Assembly (NCBI GenBank): GCA_027475525.1
Contig: JAMWFC010000116.1
Span: 1,549,826 to 1,613,825, forward strand
Origin: Macrolepiota albuminosa
Taxonomy: Eukaryota > Basidiomycota > Agaricomycetes > Agaricales > Agaricaceae
Direction of reading: 5' to 3'
Length of the DNA stretch: 64,000 nucleotides
Part shown: one piece after another, positions 33,701-45,449 of the stretch
How positions within the stretch are numbered: the stretch's first letter is position 1
Layout of the letters: every line of letters starts with the position of its first letter
The notes under the pieces: generated by a model
What the model was told of the DNA's origin: nothing
The model's database searches: none
What the model saw: only the letters and a program-made list of their open reading frames with translations
Program-made: the position numbers and the translations under genes

Positions 33701-36156
33701 AATGTCATATCAATGTGGAAGTCTGTGCTTCAGTGGATGCAATCAAATACATTCACAAGTACATCTACAAGGGCCATGATAGGACAACTTTGGAGATTGC
33801 TAGGGAGGAGAGGGATGAAATCAAGGAACATTTGGATGCCAGATACATTTCTGCTCCTGAGGCTTGCTGGCACATCTTTGAATTCAACATGCATGCTGAA
33901 TATCCTTCAGTGTACAGATTGCCTGTGCACTTGGAAAACCAGCATGAAGTCTATTTCCCAGATGATGAACCAATACAGGTGGTGGCTGCTAGACCTAATG
34001 CAGACAAGACTGCACTCACAGCTTGGTTTGAAGCCAATACCAGGTTTCCCAATAATAACACCACTTATCAGAACTTTCCAACCAAGTTTGTTTATGAAGC
34101 ATCTAAACGGAGTTGGAAGGAGAGGCAGAGAGGGACAGCAATTGGAAGGATGTATTTTGCTTCACCAAGACAGGGAGAAAGGTTCTATCTCAGGATGCTC
34201 TTGACTGTTGTAACCAATGCAACTTCATGGGCTGATCTCAGGACAGTCAATGGCCATATCTATCCCACTTATCAGGAAGCATGCAAGGCTCTAGGTCTTT
34301 TGGAGGATGATGCAGAATGGAGGCAGTGTCTCACTGAAGCTGCTCCAATCCAACTAGGATCAGCTCTCAGGCAGCTGTTTTGCACTATTCTATTCCACTG
34401 TGCTCCTGCCACTCCTGAGGCTCTATGGAACGAATTCAAACATTCTATCTGTGATGATCTTCGACACAGATTGGAACATACTAGGCAATACAGGGACCGA
34501 GTCTTTACCAATGAGGATGTCTATGACTATGGCCTTTATCTCATCAATGACACTTTGATGAATTTTGGAAAAACTCTGAAAGACTTTCCCAACATGCCAG
34601 AGGCTCAACAGAATTGGAACATAGTTCCAGGTAATTGGCATTTGCATAAAAGATTGACTTGAACACTGATCATTCTTCTAGGCAACAGGCTTTTAGAAGA
34701 TGAAACCAATTATGATGTTGAGGAGCTCAAGCAAAGAGTGGAGAGTAACAAGGCCAAGTTCAATGTGGAACAACTGGAGACTTTCAATGCTGTCATAAAC
34801 TCAGTGAACAACAATTTGGGCAGGATGCTATTCATTCACAGTGCTGGAGGATGTGGCAAAACCTTTGTCTGCAATACTCTGGCTGCTGCAGTTCGTTCCA
34901 ATGGAGATGTGGCATTATGTGTAGCATCATCTGGCATTGCTGCCTTATTGTTGGAAGGGGGTAGGACAGCTCATTCAAGATTCAAAATTCCCATTCCTGC
35001 TCTTGACACATCCATTGCCAATATCAAGAGAGGAACCCAGTTATCACAGCTCATACTTCGCACCAAAGTTGTCATTTGGGATGAAGTTCCAATGCAACAC
35101 AAAAATGCCATTGACTCTGTTGATCGTGGCTTCAGAGACATCTTCGATAATGACATTTCCTTTGGTGGAGTCACTGTGGTTTTTGGAGGGGACTTTAGGC
35201 AAACTCTTCCAGTGGTTCCACATGGACTCAGGCAGCAGATGATTGCTGCTTCACTCAAAAGGGGCCGACTTTGGGATAATATTCAAGTCCATTACTTGGT
35301 CCAAAATATGCGGTTGGAGCAGACTGTAGACAATATTGCTCATGCAGCTTGGTTGTTGGATGTTGGTGCAGGGAAAAATCTAGGACCTGGAGAAACAGTT
35401 AAACTGCCTGAAAGGATGATCTGTGATGACAATTCTATCACTGGATTGATTTCTTCCACATATCCTGATATTGGTCATCCTCAAAATGATCAGTATTATC
35501 TGGACCGGACTATTCTCTCTGGCAAGAACTCTGATATAGAGGAGATCAATGCAGAAGTTCTAGAGAGGTATCCAGGGGAAGAAAGGATTTTACAGAGTGC
35601 AGATTCTGTTCTCTCTGATAACAGGAATCCTGATGGCCTTGCCTTATATCCTGTGGAATATCTCAACTCTTTGAAAGCCAGTAGTTTGCCTTTGGCTAAA
35701 CTGGCTTTGAAGATTGGAGTTCCTGTCATGCTCCTCAGGAATCTGGACACAACCAAAGGACTTTGCAATGGAACAAGAATGATTGTCACTCATATCAGCA
35801 CCAGAGTCCTCAGATGTCGTATTATCAGTGGAGATGCCAAGTTTGCAGGTTCAACTGTTTTGATTCCAAGGATCAATCTAGATGCCTCTGAAGAGGATTT
35901 GCCCATACCATTACGCAGGAGACAGTTTCCAATTCGATTGGCCTTTGCTATGACTATCAACAAGTCTCAAGGGCAATCAGTCAAGCATGTTGGATTGGAC
36001 CTTCGATCACCTGTTTTTACACATGGCCAACTTTATGTTGCACTTTCTCGATGCACATCAGGAGATCGTATCAAGGTGATTTTATCAGAAGAAAATACAT
36101 CAAGAGCGACTGCAAATATTGTATATCAAGAAGTTCTCAATGGTTTACAAATGTAA
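30753..36156 (+). CDS. Helitron Rep-helicase, four exons
   Basis: Replication initiator plus SF1B (Pif1-type) helicase driving rolling-circle transposition. Exons: ..30754, 30812-33409, 33460-34630, 34682-36156. The first intron (30755-30811, GTAAGT...TTTAG) splits the start codon AT|G; introns 2 (50 bases) and 3 (51 bases) join frames exactly. Domains: Gln-rich N-terminus, an IQTGG minisatellite (31079-31225), a Cys pair CPHC near 31918, Helitron-like N region (SERHMQQLFQDSM, TMTANPKWPEI), HUH motif in LPHIHILIFF (about 33286-33315), the Tyr pair in YIHKYIYKG (about 33750), Walker A AGGCGKT (34843-34863), Walker B VIWDEVP, GGDFRQTLPVV, and C-terminal INKSQGQS and YVALSRC. A 77-base duplication (30923-31080) shifts the frame near the N-terminus; without it the protein is 1722 residues with no internal stop. 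Probably a functional gene once the artefact is discounted. Confidence 0.85.
30923..31080. repeat. 77-base exact tandem duplication in Helitron exon 2
   Basis: 30923-30999 repeated at 31000-31076 with four further matching bases. The upstream frame (from the spliced ATG) and the downstream frame are each open and meet in register only if one copy is dropped. Confidence 0.9.
31079..31225 (+). repeat. Coding 15-base minisatellite
   Basis: About nine to ten copies of ATACAAACTGGGGGA with ATGCAAACTGA/GGG variants, in frame, encoding IQTGG or MQTGG repeats. The antisense ORF (31025-31288) is its shadow. Confidence 0.9.
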
Positions 36157-36380
36157 GTGTGATTGTTAATTATATACTTATTACTAACTTTATATTTTAG
36201 CATCTAACTTGATACTGTACATATAACTTGGAATTGTAGCATTATTTTTTGGGTTTACAAATGTGAGTATGATTGTTAATTACCTACTTATTACTAACTT
36301 TTATATTTTAGCATCTAACTTGATATTTGTTGATACTGTACTAATAGAATATATATAACTTGGAATTGTAACATCATTTC
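36140..36380 (+). repeat. Direct repeat over the Helitron stop codon
   Basis: GGTTTACAAATGTAAGTGTGATTGTTAATTA... (from 36142) recurs in diverged form from about 36251, so the last codons and about 100 bases of 3' UTR are duplicated with a spacing near 109. Natural, since the copies are not identical. Confidence 0.6.
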
Positions 36381-36481
36381 TTGATAAATGTGAACTTTCT
36401 ATTCTTTAACAACATATGCTTGAACCAGTAAGACATAATGAAAGTAAGTCATGATAGAAGTTGAGTTATGAATATACATAT

Positions 36482-36822
36482 TTGGAACCCCTAACCGAAC
36501 GAAGTGAGGTTGGGGTGAAGGCTGAGTTACTTATATACATATTTGGAGCCCTAACCGAACGAAGTGAGGTTGGGAACGAAGTGAGGTTGGGGTGAAGGCT
36601 GAGTTACTTATATACATATTTGGAGCCCTAACCGAACGAAGTGAGGTTGGGGTGGAGGCTAAGTTACTTATACATACTTGGAGCCCTAACCAAACGAAGT
36701 GAGGTTAGGGTGGAGGCTTAGTTGGGGGGGGTTTGGGGGCGAAGCTATACATACTTGGAGCCCTAACCAAACGAAGTGAGGTTAGGGTGGAGGCTTAGTT
36801 GGGGGGGGTTTGGGGGCGAAGC
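36482..36822 (+). repeat. Helitron 3' subterminal repeats
   Basis: Five to six units of GGAGCCCTAACCGAACGAAGTGAGGTTGGGGTG...ACATA. Two exact 77-base duplications (36497-36651 and 36669-36822) inflate the array; discounting them leaves three or four true units. The same motif precedes the hairpin of the copy at 10381-10634. Confidence 0.8.
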
Positions 36823-36827
36823 CTCCA

Positions 36828-36870
36828 ACGAGCTACGAAATTTGTGCCGAAGGCACGAATCGTAGCTCGT
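36828..36870 (+). terminator. Helitron 3' terminal hairpin
   Basis: Arms ACGAGCTACGAAATTTGTGCC and GGCACGAATCGTAGCTCGT around a GAA loop form an 18-20 bp stem with one mismatch region. It is shared with 10592-10634. Hairpins at this place act as the rolling-circle termination signal in Helitrons. Confidence 0.75.
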
Positions 36871-37529
36871 ACTCTACAATTCTGCTTGGCTGCTTTACAT
36901 AAGAGAGACAATTTTACTGTTATACGTAGTACTAGAATCAACAACTGATCTGGTTCTGTTGTGTGACTGTAAGGCTAAGCTATTACTTTGACAATATTTC
37001 AGATATAGTTAGAAAAATCTAGACAGATGCCATAATTCAATGGTGCTAATTCTAGCACTATTTATTTCCTTGATTCCAATAAGTCCAGATATCAAGATTT
37101 TACACTTCTGATGGCGGTGGCAGCACCTGATAATATCTCTCTTTTCAGTGTCTGATTGGAAATGAGTTGAGAGTTACTTCTCCTTAGCTGTGCCAATTCT
37201 AAGTTTCTGGAAGTTGTGGGTTTCATCTGATAGGTGTGCAAAGTAGTTAAATGCCTGCTTTGTCATTAGAGATAGGTCAGAGACCAATAGCTTAGATTTC
37301 TTGTAGCTCTGTATTGTTTCTTGCTATCAACACAGAACTACTAGGAATAATAAGCTAAATTGAACAGTTCATAAATGCTAGCCACTATCTTTAAGCAAAT
37401 AATTTGGCAAACTTCTGCTTCTATGCTCAGTAGTATAGGTCAGTTGTGCTCAGTCCATAGGACATGTAGTATAGTTGATATAACTATAGGCAGAAAGGAA
37501 TCAGTTTGTAATTTGCCTTGCTTGGAGTC
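36871..37529. other. Non-coding; family B fragment
   Basis: About 37005-37180 matches family B (AAAAATCTAGACAGATGC, TGCTAATTCTAGCACTATTTATT, TTTACACTTCTGATGGC). Nothing else recognised. Confidence 0.45.
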
Positions 37530-38006
37530 TTACCATGCAAATGCTTTGTTATGTTTTTGCATAATGTCAACTAGTATGTTTAGTTCTCCCATTGTTAAGA
37601 ATCTGGTATTGTGGGTGCTACAAAATAGCACCTTTTGTTCTTTCATAATTTGTCTCATAGGTTTAAAAGGAGGTAGGTTTGGGTTGAGCTTGGATAGTGC
37701 TGCTAACAGGTTGCCTATAATATGTTGCTTGATGTAGAATTCTTCTAACACCAAACTCACCACTGGTTTTGTCTTTAGCACCACTGGTTTATACTTTGTC
37801 TTTATCTGAATCCCTTTTCATTTGAGAATGCTAGCATTAGCAAATGAATTATGGATAGAATTGTCCTGATTAGCAAATCCAGATATAAATAATTCTTTAG
37901 AATTGGAAGTGGGAACAAAATATGTATCTGCAGATAAGTTTTCAGTAATATTGGAAGCCGTCAAGTATGATAACACATTGCTAGCAAAAGACAAGGAAGA
38001 ATTCAA
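37530..38006 (-). pseudogene. Gypsy G fragment upstream of RT
   Basis: Minus-strand frames SLVLEEFYIKQHIIGNLLAAL, LNPNLPPF, TRFLTMGELNILVDIMQKHNKAFAW match the linker before RT in the family with the KIQASVYG RT start. A second frame, 38006-37818, precedes it. No RT follows; the plus-direction ORF at 37375-37737 is its shadow. Confidence 0.55.
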
Positions 38007-38289
38007 GATTTTTAGTGGCTAAAAAGATATAGAATATAAAGTTTACTTGCCCAGTCTGATGATTATAGTCCAAGATTAGCACTTCATCTCTATGATCCTC
38101 ATTACTCATCTCCTCAATAATGCTGGAAAACACTTTTGAGGTTCCTTAGTAATGTAGGGTTGCTTTCTTGGTCCTGGGCATTGTGATTTTCCTCATGGAA
38201 ACATTTGTACTGTCCTTCTCATGTCAGAATTAGGGTTGCTAATAGTCAGCATTGTTTTCTTTTCAGACATCATATTGACTACTAATTTC

Positions 38290-39480
38290 ACTAACACATC
38301 AAAGTTTAGTGCTTCTGATGTTATCTAACAAAGAGGTGAGTGTCAGGGACTCCTCATTTCCTCCTTCTTTCACCCCTTATCTCTTCACTCTCCTTACATT
38401 CATTCTTTTATTTCTTCTGTCATTCTCTCATTTTACTGTTTCTACTCTTTCAACACTATCTGTTAGTACTATTCTCAGCCTTTGAGGTGCTCTGGTTCTT
38501 TAGCTACCATTCAGACAAGTGTGGGCCCTTCAGCACTGCTTCCAGACTACTTACATAAGCCAGAATTTGCCTTTCTGACTTCCAAACTCCAGAGTTTTCC
38601 TGCCTTGTTTGTATACTTGTTTATTTAGGCAATTTTCAAGTTTATAAGGTTTTGTTGTACTGTACAGTTGTTTCCCATGCTTCAGAGGCCCCAGAAGCAT
38701 CCAACCTGGCATAGGAAATTCTTAAACTTGTTCTCTTTGGATATTCTTCTGTCAGGTGAGTAGTTATCATGATATTGTCAGTATATATTCTAATACACTT
38801 TGGATATCCCTCTGCCAGCTATGTGACTGAGCCATAGCCTCCAGAGGTTTCCCTTACAATGAGCATGGTAAGTCTGGCAATAGCATAGTAAAAAGAAGAC
38901 ATATCATAGCACAAATGTGCCTGTAGTAGCACTGGAAATGATGAAGACACTAAGGCAAGTCTAGCAACAAACTTAGAAACGTAAGTTGGAGATTAAAAGA
39001 TTCTGATTCTTCATTTTTTTTTACAAAGTTAGTAGCTAGCTTTATACTATGCACTACTGTAGTCCAATAAAAGTCTATGTGGAGCACTAGAATTTAGTGT
39101 CTCACCTTGTGGTAGTAGCTAATAGTAACCTGTCAATGGCAACTGCCAATATATAGGCAATGGTAACCAATGGTGCAACAGCCTATTGGCTATAATGACT
39201 ACAAAATAATAGTAAAATTTAGGTCATCTGCTCACTTTTTGAGTACAATTCCAATTGGCCAGAATATCCTGAGACATGGTCAGAAAAACCTAGACAGATG
39301 CTGTAATCCAAGGATGCTAATTCCAGCACTACTTATTTCCTCAATTTTTAATAAGTCCAGATGTCAAGCTTTTACACTTCTGATGGCAGTGTCTCAACAG
39401 GTGGCAGCACCTAATAATATCCTCTTTTGGCATTTGATCAGAGATGAGTTGAAAGTTACTTCTCTTTAGCTGTGCTAGCA
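38290..39480 (+). repeat. Repeat family B, interrupted by LTR C
   Basis: Aligns with 29226-29925 and extends further right (CTAGACAGATGCTGTAAT, CCAGCACTACTTATTTC, ACACTTCTGATGGCAGT). LTR C at 38341-38858 lies inside it. Confidence 0.6.
38341..38858 (+). mobile_element. Solo LTR C, copy 2
   Basis: 518 bases, TGTCAGGGACTCCTC...TTTCCCTTACA, flanked by GTGAG and ATGAG (one change). Inserted in family B. Confidence 0.85.
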
Positions 39481-40095
39481 TTATCTCCTTGTAAATCCTG
39501 AGTTTCAAGAGGTAGTGAATGTTGTCTAGTAAATATGCAGATTGGCTAAATGCCTGCTATGTTGTCAGAGACAAATTAGAGACCAATGGCTTAGGTTTTT
39601 TGTAGTCTTGTATTGCTTCTTAATGTGATCAGTCCAAGCAGAAGCCCATCAGTGCCCTCCTTCTTGACTTGATCAAGTGTTCCTATTCCTGGCTGGAAAG
39701 CTGGTTTGGAAAAGGACATCCTCTCTTATGACAATGTCCCTGCCTCAGCTTCTCTCTGGCTGATCTAGTACCTCACTAGTAGTGCATCTGAGGTCATGTC
39801 TTTGCAACCACAATCTGTGGTATCTACCACATACTCTGAGGAGCAGAGTTTTCAGGGTATCAGTGCACACCCCACTAAGGCTAAGGCCTCACAACCCCAA
39901 AAAGATTGATGGGATAAGCAATGTGAGGGACATGCATACCTCAATATTGTCTTCCCCAAAAATGCACTGAAAGGTGCCCTCTGGACCAAGATACCTTTCC
40001 TGCCCATCAGTACTGGTGGAGAGACCTCCTGCTCAGTACCCTTAGTTCATATGGGCAATAGACCCATGTTCAGAGAGTGCTGATCCAGAGAGGCT
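39481..40095. other. No supportable gene
   Basis: Unassigned sequence. Short plus-strand ORFs (39782-39970) have no recognised content. It may be decayed 5' sequence of the ORF that follows. Confidence 0.3.
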
Positions 40096-40964
40096 GCTAT
40101 GACCACCCTCCAACAATGATTGGTATGAGAAGCCTGAAGGGGCTTGTATAGAATTCCCTGTGCTGCATGAGACTGTGGCACAATTTATGGCATGCAAAAG
40201 GTGCAACAGTGACCAACAGGCCAAGATGGACCATTGTGCTCAGGAAAGCACAAAGACAGAGGTGGCTCAGCTCAAAGAAGCTACCAGGTGCATCCCTTAT
40301 ACGCTCAGTGTGGTGATCTATTGAGACCACTCCATCAAACAGCAGAACTCTTCTTTGGCATGGGGCTGGCATTTCAATTCTGCTGGTCACCTCTGATCAA
40401 CACTATCTTCATTGGGCAAGAAGCCCATGCAGCCAGGGCCTTTGAGGCCAACAAACTGCAATACTGCACAGGTACCCCACAACAAGGTATACCAAGTTGC
40501 ACTTTGGAAATTCCCCTGCAATCCTTGGGAGCTACACCAGCTCCATGCACTGGTTAACAATCTATCTATGCTGATTCATCAGCAGCAAACAGGATATATT
40601 CTGTTGAACAAGTCCAAGCAAGTTAGCCTCAACTGCCATCCTACTGCCCAGTTTGTGGCCCTCTTTGCCAGTGCAGAGGAGTGGAAGCAAATATGCATAA
40701 TTATTTCCTCACAGTTGTATTGCTGCAAGGACAATGAGAGGATTGTTGTCATGGGCATGACTCTTTCTGACACAAAGCAGCCATTTGCTTTGGACTTCTT
40801 GGACTCCTATGCCCTGCTATATGGGTGTCCTGGGATGCCCAATGTGTGGACTGTTGGAAGCTGAATCAGTGGGACCTATAAAACACAGATACTAGTAAGT
40901 ATCACAATCTGGGGTACAGTTAGTCCTTCTTGTATGTAGTCTATAAGTGATTTCTGCTCACCCT

Positions 40965-42293
40965 TGTTAGGTTTTGCTGAGTCAGGGGCTTTCCAGGAAA
41001 GCAACGCCCTTATGAGACAGACTTGATCTACATGTACACAGATGTCTGGAACTCTGGACTGTGCCCCAGGGTTCAAGACACAAACAAGAGATTCCTGGGA
41101 TAAGGGACTTAGTCCAGAGATTGGGAGAAGTCGAGAGGATAAGGGGTTAGGGTCGAGTCAAGAATCGGGATTCTAAGATGAGACCAGGGTTAGTAAACTT
41201 TAAGTCACAAAGTGCATACCAATCTCAAGAGCATGCAAAGAAGTTGAGCGTGCCAGTCAAAGTGTGCCAGCCAAGTGTGCCAGTCAGTGCATATCAGTCA
41301 ATCAAAGGACACCCAAACAATCAATGTAATATCAAGACTAAAGTATGATAAGTGGGTGTCTACTCTTTAAGTACCACTGGGGGCTGCTCTGAGTTCCTGA
41401 GGGGTTTCCAGATGTCTGGAGCAGTTCTGGAACTTAATAGGTAGTAGCAGAGGGAGGGGGAAATCGTATACTGGGGATTGCACATGCAAGATGTGTGATC
41501 AATTGGCATGGAGGGGTGGCCTTGATGCATGATGTGTGATAGCCAGGGTGATTGATGTGATCCAGCAATTAAAGTGGATGGCCCTGGGGTTTTGTAAGGG
41601 CGACCTCTAGAGGCTGTGGCTCAGTCACACAGCTGGCAGAGGGAGATCCAAAGTGTATTAGAGTATGTACTGACAATATCATAATAACTACTCACTTGGC
41701 AGAGGGAGATCCAAAGAGAACAAGTCTAGGGATTTCCTATGCCAGGTTGGATGCTTCTGGGGCTTTTAAAGCATGGGAAACAACTGTACAGTACAACAAA
41801 ACCTTAAAAACTTGAAAATTGACTAACCAAACAACTGTGCAAACAAGGCAGGAAAACTCTGGACTTTAGAAGTCAGAAAGGCAAACTCTGGCTTATATAA
41901 GCAGTCTGGAAGCAGTGCTGAAGGGCCCACACTTGTCTGAATGGTAGCTAAAGAACCAGAGCATCTCAAGGGCTGAGAGTAGTACTAACAGATAGTGTTG
42001 AAAAAATAGAAACAGTAAAATGAAATAATGTCAGAAGAAATAAGAGAATGAATAAAGGGAGAGTGAAGAGATAAGGAGTGAGAAAAGGAAGAAATGAGGA
42101 GAAATGAGGAGTCCCCTGACAGGTCTGTGATGTGGGGCTGTCAGGGGGTGCAGTGTGATGGCAGGGGTTGATGTGTGTGATGGCAGTGGAGATGGTCCTG
42201 ATAGTGGGGGTTGTGTTGCAGGGTTGGCAGGGGTGTTCCGGATGGGGTTCTGGGAGTATCCTGGGGTGGTTCCAGGTGCAAGGGGTTGTGAAA
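40965..42293 (+). mobile_element. Solo LTR D, copy 1
   Basis: Begins TGTTAGGTTTTGCTGAG, flanked by a perfect ACCCT duplication (40960-40964 and 42294-42298). About 795 bases after removing the nested LTR C. Second copy at 58857-59641, reverse strand. Confidence 0.9.
41593..42121 (-). mobile_element. Solo LTR C, copy 3, inside LTR D
   Basis: 529 bases (a 10-base GAAATGAGGA unit is repeated near its end), flanked by GGTTT and GGTCT (one change). Confidence 0.85.
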
Positions 42294-42526
42294 ACCCTCA
42301 GTCTGTGTTACAACAACTGAGGGTGCTATCTACAGGGTATTGTAATTATATACTGTATTCTTTGCTTTGTCTGTGTGAGTGTGATATATGTGATATCTAA
42401 AAGGTCATTGTTTGTCTCTTTGATCATAGCACTTACAGTGCTTTGGCCGCAGATTTCAACACTTCTCCTCACCATAAGTGTGCTTCTCCTCATGTAGAAT
42501 CTGGCTTTATTCAGGCCCATTATCTC

Positions 42527-43080
42527 TCACAGTCTTGTGAACTTTGATGCTGGTAATGCTTTTGTGAAGATGTCTGCAATATTGTCCTTAGTATTGATGT
42601 ACTGTAAACTGATCTCCTTGGATGCGACTTGTTCATGTAGAAAATGATATTTGATATCAATGTGCTTCACTTGAGCATGTAAGAGAGGGTCTTCCAATAG
42701 GTTAATCACCAAGTTGTTATTGCATAACAGTGTCGTAGCACTGCTTGCTGAGTGTCCTAAGGCTTCCATCAACATCTGTAACCATATGCATTCCTGCACT
42801 GCCTTGAAGCCTGCCATATACTCCATTTTGTATGATGACACTACAACCATCTTCTGCTTCTTCGTAGACCACAATCTCACCTCCAATCTCAGTGATCAAG
42901 CATAGCTGCCTATACTCCGCCTCATTTCTCAACAGTTTGCCCAGTCAGAGTCAGTGAAGCCTACAAGGCTAATAGGTGAGTTCCCTCCCAGATATAATTG
43001 CAGGTCACATGTTCTCTTTAGGTAGCATAGAACCTGTATCGCCATGTTCCAGTGGATGTAGGAATAAAATTTGTAATATC
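42527..43080 (-). pseudogene. Copia E RNase H
   Basis: Minus strand: HWNMAIQVLCYL-like start, GFTDSDWANC (near 42940), then WSTKKQKMVVVSSYKMEYMA, CIWLQMLMEAL, HIDIKYHFLHEQV, YINTKDNIADIFTKALP. This is the standard Ty1/Copia RNase H and polyprotein end. A frame break lies near 42890. Confidence 0.8.
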
Positions 43081-43179
43081 GAGACAGTTATTGTACAGAA
43101 TACTGTATGTCTGGCCTTGTTGAGATTGTGATCTATAAAAATCCTCCGACTAGTTGTCTGTAAGGGATTCAGTCAATAG

Positions 43180-44190
43180 CTGCTGTCAGATAAAATTCAT
43201 CTCACAGGGAAACTGGACAGTTTGCAGCAATTTGCATTAACCTAGCCTTGCCCATCAATGTTTGATGCATGTGTTCTATGCAGCCAATATGAGCAGAGGT
43301 GTATGGTGCACAAACTTCCAATATGATGCCTTTTGATCTATACAAAAACTTATGTCTTTTACCATTGAACTTGGTATCTCATCTGGTCTGCAGAATCCCA
43401 AGCTTTTCTCCAGTCTTGGTCTCATGTGCAAGTATCCAGGCTTGTAATTCCCCAAAACTATCATCTTTGTTTTTCAACAGAATAGACCAAGGTTTATTGG
43501 TGAAATTGTTGACAATATTCATGATGTAGTAATTTCCAGTATGTGACACTACTGCTGCTTTCCCTGTTAGGTCCACCCACATCTTTTCCAGTTTCCTCAT
43601 TGCTTTATGTCCTTCCCTTTCTTTCCTCTCCTTCAGTACAGGTGTCCTTGCCTGTTTACCAAGGATACAGTGGTCACACTTTGGCAGCTTTGAGGAAAAG
43701 GTTCAAAGCATATCTTCCACTATACCAGTCTGTGCCATTTGCATGATTGCTTGGTAGTTAGCATGCCCCAATCTTTTGTGCCATGTCTGAATATTGGTGG
43801 AAGCATGTATGGCAAGGACTTGGTCAGGGAGGACATTAATTGCATAGAGGTTTTTATTTGGGAGCAAGGTTCTTGTTGCGACAACGTTTTTAGTTGGTTT
43901 CTGCACTAACTTTGCACCAGTTTCATCAAAGATAGTCTCAATATTGGCGTACTTCACTAATTTGCTTATGGAGAGGAGTTGAACTGCTGACTTTGGTACT
44001 AAGAGTGCATTGTTTAATTTGAGTGTAGAACTGTCCTGAGTCTGGAGGCAATTTTTTCCTATGGCTGTGGCAGCAATAGTTGATCCTCCTACTCCATGGA
44101 TTGGCCATTCTGAAATTCCTATCAAAGATGCAAAATTGGAGGAGTCAGGCATTATATGGACAGTTGCCTCAGAATCAAGGTAGAAGGGGG
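43180..44190 (-). pseudogene. Copia E protease, GAG-pre-integrase and integrase
   Basis: Protease near 44190-44050 with DSEATVHIMPD, where the canonical Gly of DSGAT is Glu, then LLVPKSAVQLLSISKL. WHKRLGHANYQAIMQMA (about 43790) and KCDHC are the integrase zinc region. The core remnant has TDxxDVGG and the Glu-region HMHQTLMGKARLM near 43250. The frame is broken several times. It ends near 43180, about where RT should begin; RNase H follows within about 100 bases, so RT has been deleted. Confidence 0.7.
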
Positions 44191-44211
44191 CTGTTTTAAG
44201 AGATACTGATG

Positions 44212-45449
44212 CTAAGATAATCTTGTTGCCTTAGTCATGTTGAATATGGCTGTTCCAGTCAATTCCTGTTCTTGGCTCCTCCCAAGCACAACCAAGGCAT
44301 CAAACTTCAGCTCCTCCACTTTTGCAATTGTTGCAGTTGGAAGTGTCCAAAGCCAGGCCTGCAAATTCCGATTTTGATGTAGAGGTGGCCTTGCTTTTAC
44401 ATGCTGCCATGTATGCAGTGATGATGTTCTGGTCACCCTCCAGGGTGAATGCTGAGCTGCCTGATGGCATAATAGTAACCCTCAAATTTGACTTCCTTTG
44501 ATTTTTGTCTTTTGCCTTGAAATGTGCTATATGGGCTATTTTAGACCTCTTGACAGTCTTCTCTGCTATGCCTCCCCCTTTGAGGATGCACCAAGGCAAG
44601 ATATGTCCCATGAAGTTGGGTCGTCCCCTTGACTTGCATCCATCACAGATCAGTTTTGCGTACTTTGAGTTCTTATCTGCAGGTTGCATGGCCAATACAA
44701 CATCCGCTGCTGATGTCTTATCCATGTCAATAAGCATCTGCTTCCCTGCAAGAAACCTCCTAATCTCTGTAGATCCATATTTTGTTACATCATCCAGATT
44801 TATAAGGTCTCTAAATATGATTGATTGAATGTGGGCATAGGAACAATCAGACAGCGCTGACAGGATTGCAATCAACTGAAGTAGTTCCTTTGTAACAGCT
44901 TCAGCATCAAAGGCTCAGTCAATCTTCTTGATAATACTATCTGCTGTCCTCATAAGTAATTCTGAGGAAGAACATTTCACTATTAAAGCCTCCTGCAATA
45001 GTCAAACCTGCTGGATGGGCACAGCCTCTCCATGTCTGTCCTTCAAGTATGCCCACAGAGCCACTGAATCCCATTGATCAGTGCAAAGCTTCCATTCTGA
45101 CAAAGACAATGCACACTTAATGAAAGAGCAGGTGAGACGGTTGTTGCTTAACCAAGCTCAGTTGGCCTTTGGCTCGCAGACTGGGTGTGGGATATCAGGT
45201 GCATTAAACACACATTCCCAGAGTTGTGCTATTAAGAGTTCTAGCTCCATATTATACAACCAGTCCAGCCACTTCTCATTATCCCAATTTAGGATATGGC
45301 CAGTCCATTGCCATCACTTTACCCACCAGTATGATCAATGGGTTTGCAGAGTTGTCAACTCTGCACATCTCAGCAATCTGATCTGGTGTAAACATAGTTG
45401 TTGGGAAGTTGAAAACAGGGGGTTTTGGTTCAGTTTCAGACTTTGTCAT
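44212..45449 (-). pseudogene. Copia E gag
   Basis: ATG at 45449-45447 (MTKSETEPKPPVFNFPTT). The capsid-like part contains FIKCALSLSEWKLCTD, AYLKDRHGEAVPIQQ and STEIRRFLAGKQMLID. A degenerate knuckle reads CDGCKSRGRPNFMGH. Stops occur near 45130 and 44920. Confidence 0.65.

Larger units (their letters stand above)
29926..36869 (+). mobile_element. Autonomous Helitron, nearly intact
   Basis: A 6.9 kb rolling-circle transposon. Proposed 5' end TCTCTATATAATG after A at 29925; proposed 3' end after the terminal hairpin (36828-36869), followed by T at 36870. The upstream 164-base repeat unit offers an unoccupied site: ATTATTA^TACTCT at 29755-29767, and TACTCT also follows the 3' end, consistent with insertion between A and T. 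The 3' end shares its hairpin with the copy at 10381-10634. It does not end in the CTRR usual for plant Helitrons, so the exact terminus is uncertain by a base or two. It encodes one Rep-helicase protein and holds four of the 77-base duplications. Confidence 0.8.
40852..42461 (-). repeat. 3' LTR of Copia E, interrupted
   Basis: 40852-40964 plus 42294-42461 form one 276-base LTR (counting one ACCCT), TGTTGGAAGC...TTTCAACA. The interruption is solo LTR D. Confidence 0.9.

Noticed and set aside
36482..36822. Telomere-like or rDNA-type G-rich repeats
   Set aside because: The unit is the Helitron subterminal repeat ending at a hairpin, and part of its copy number comes from 77-base duplications.
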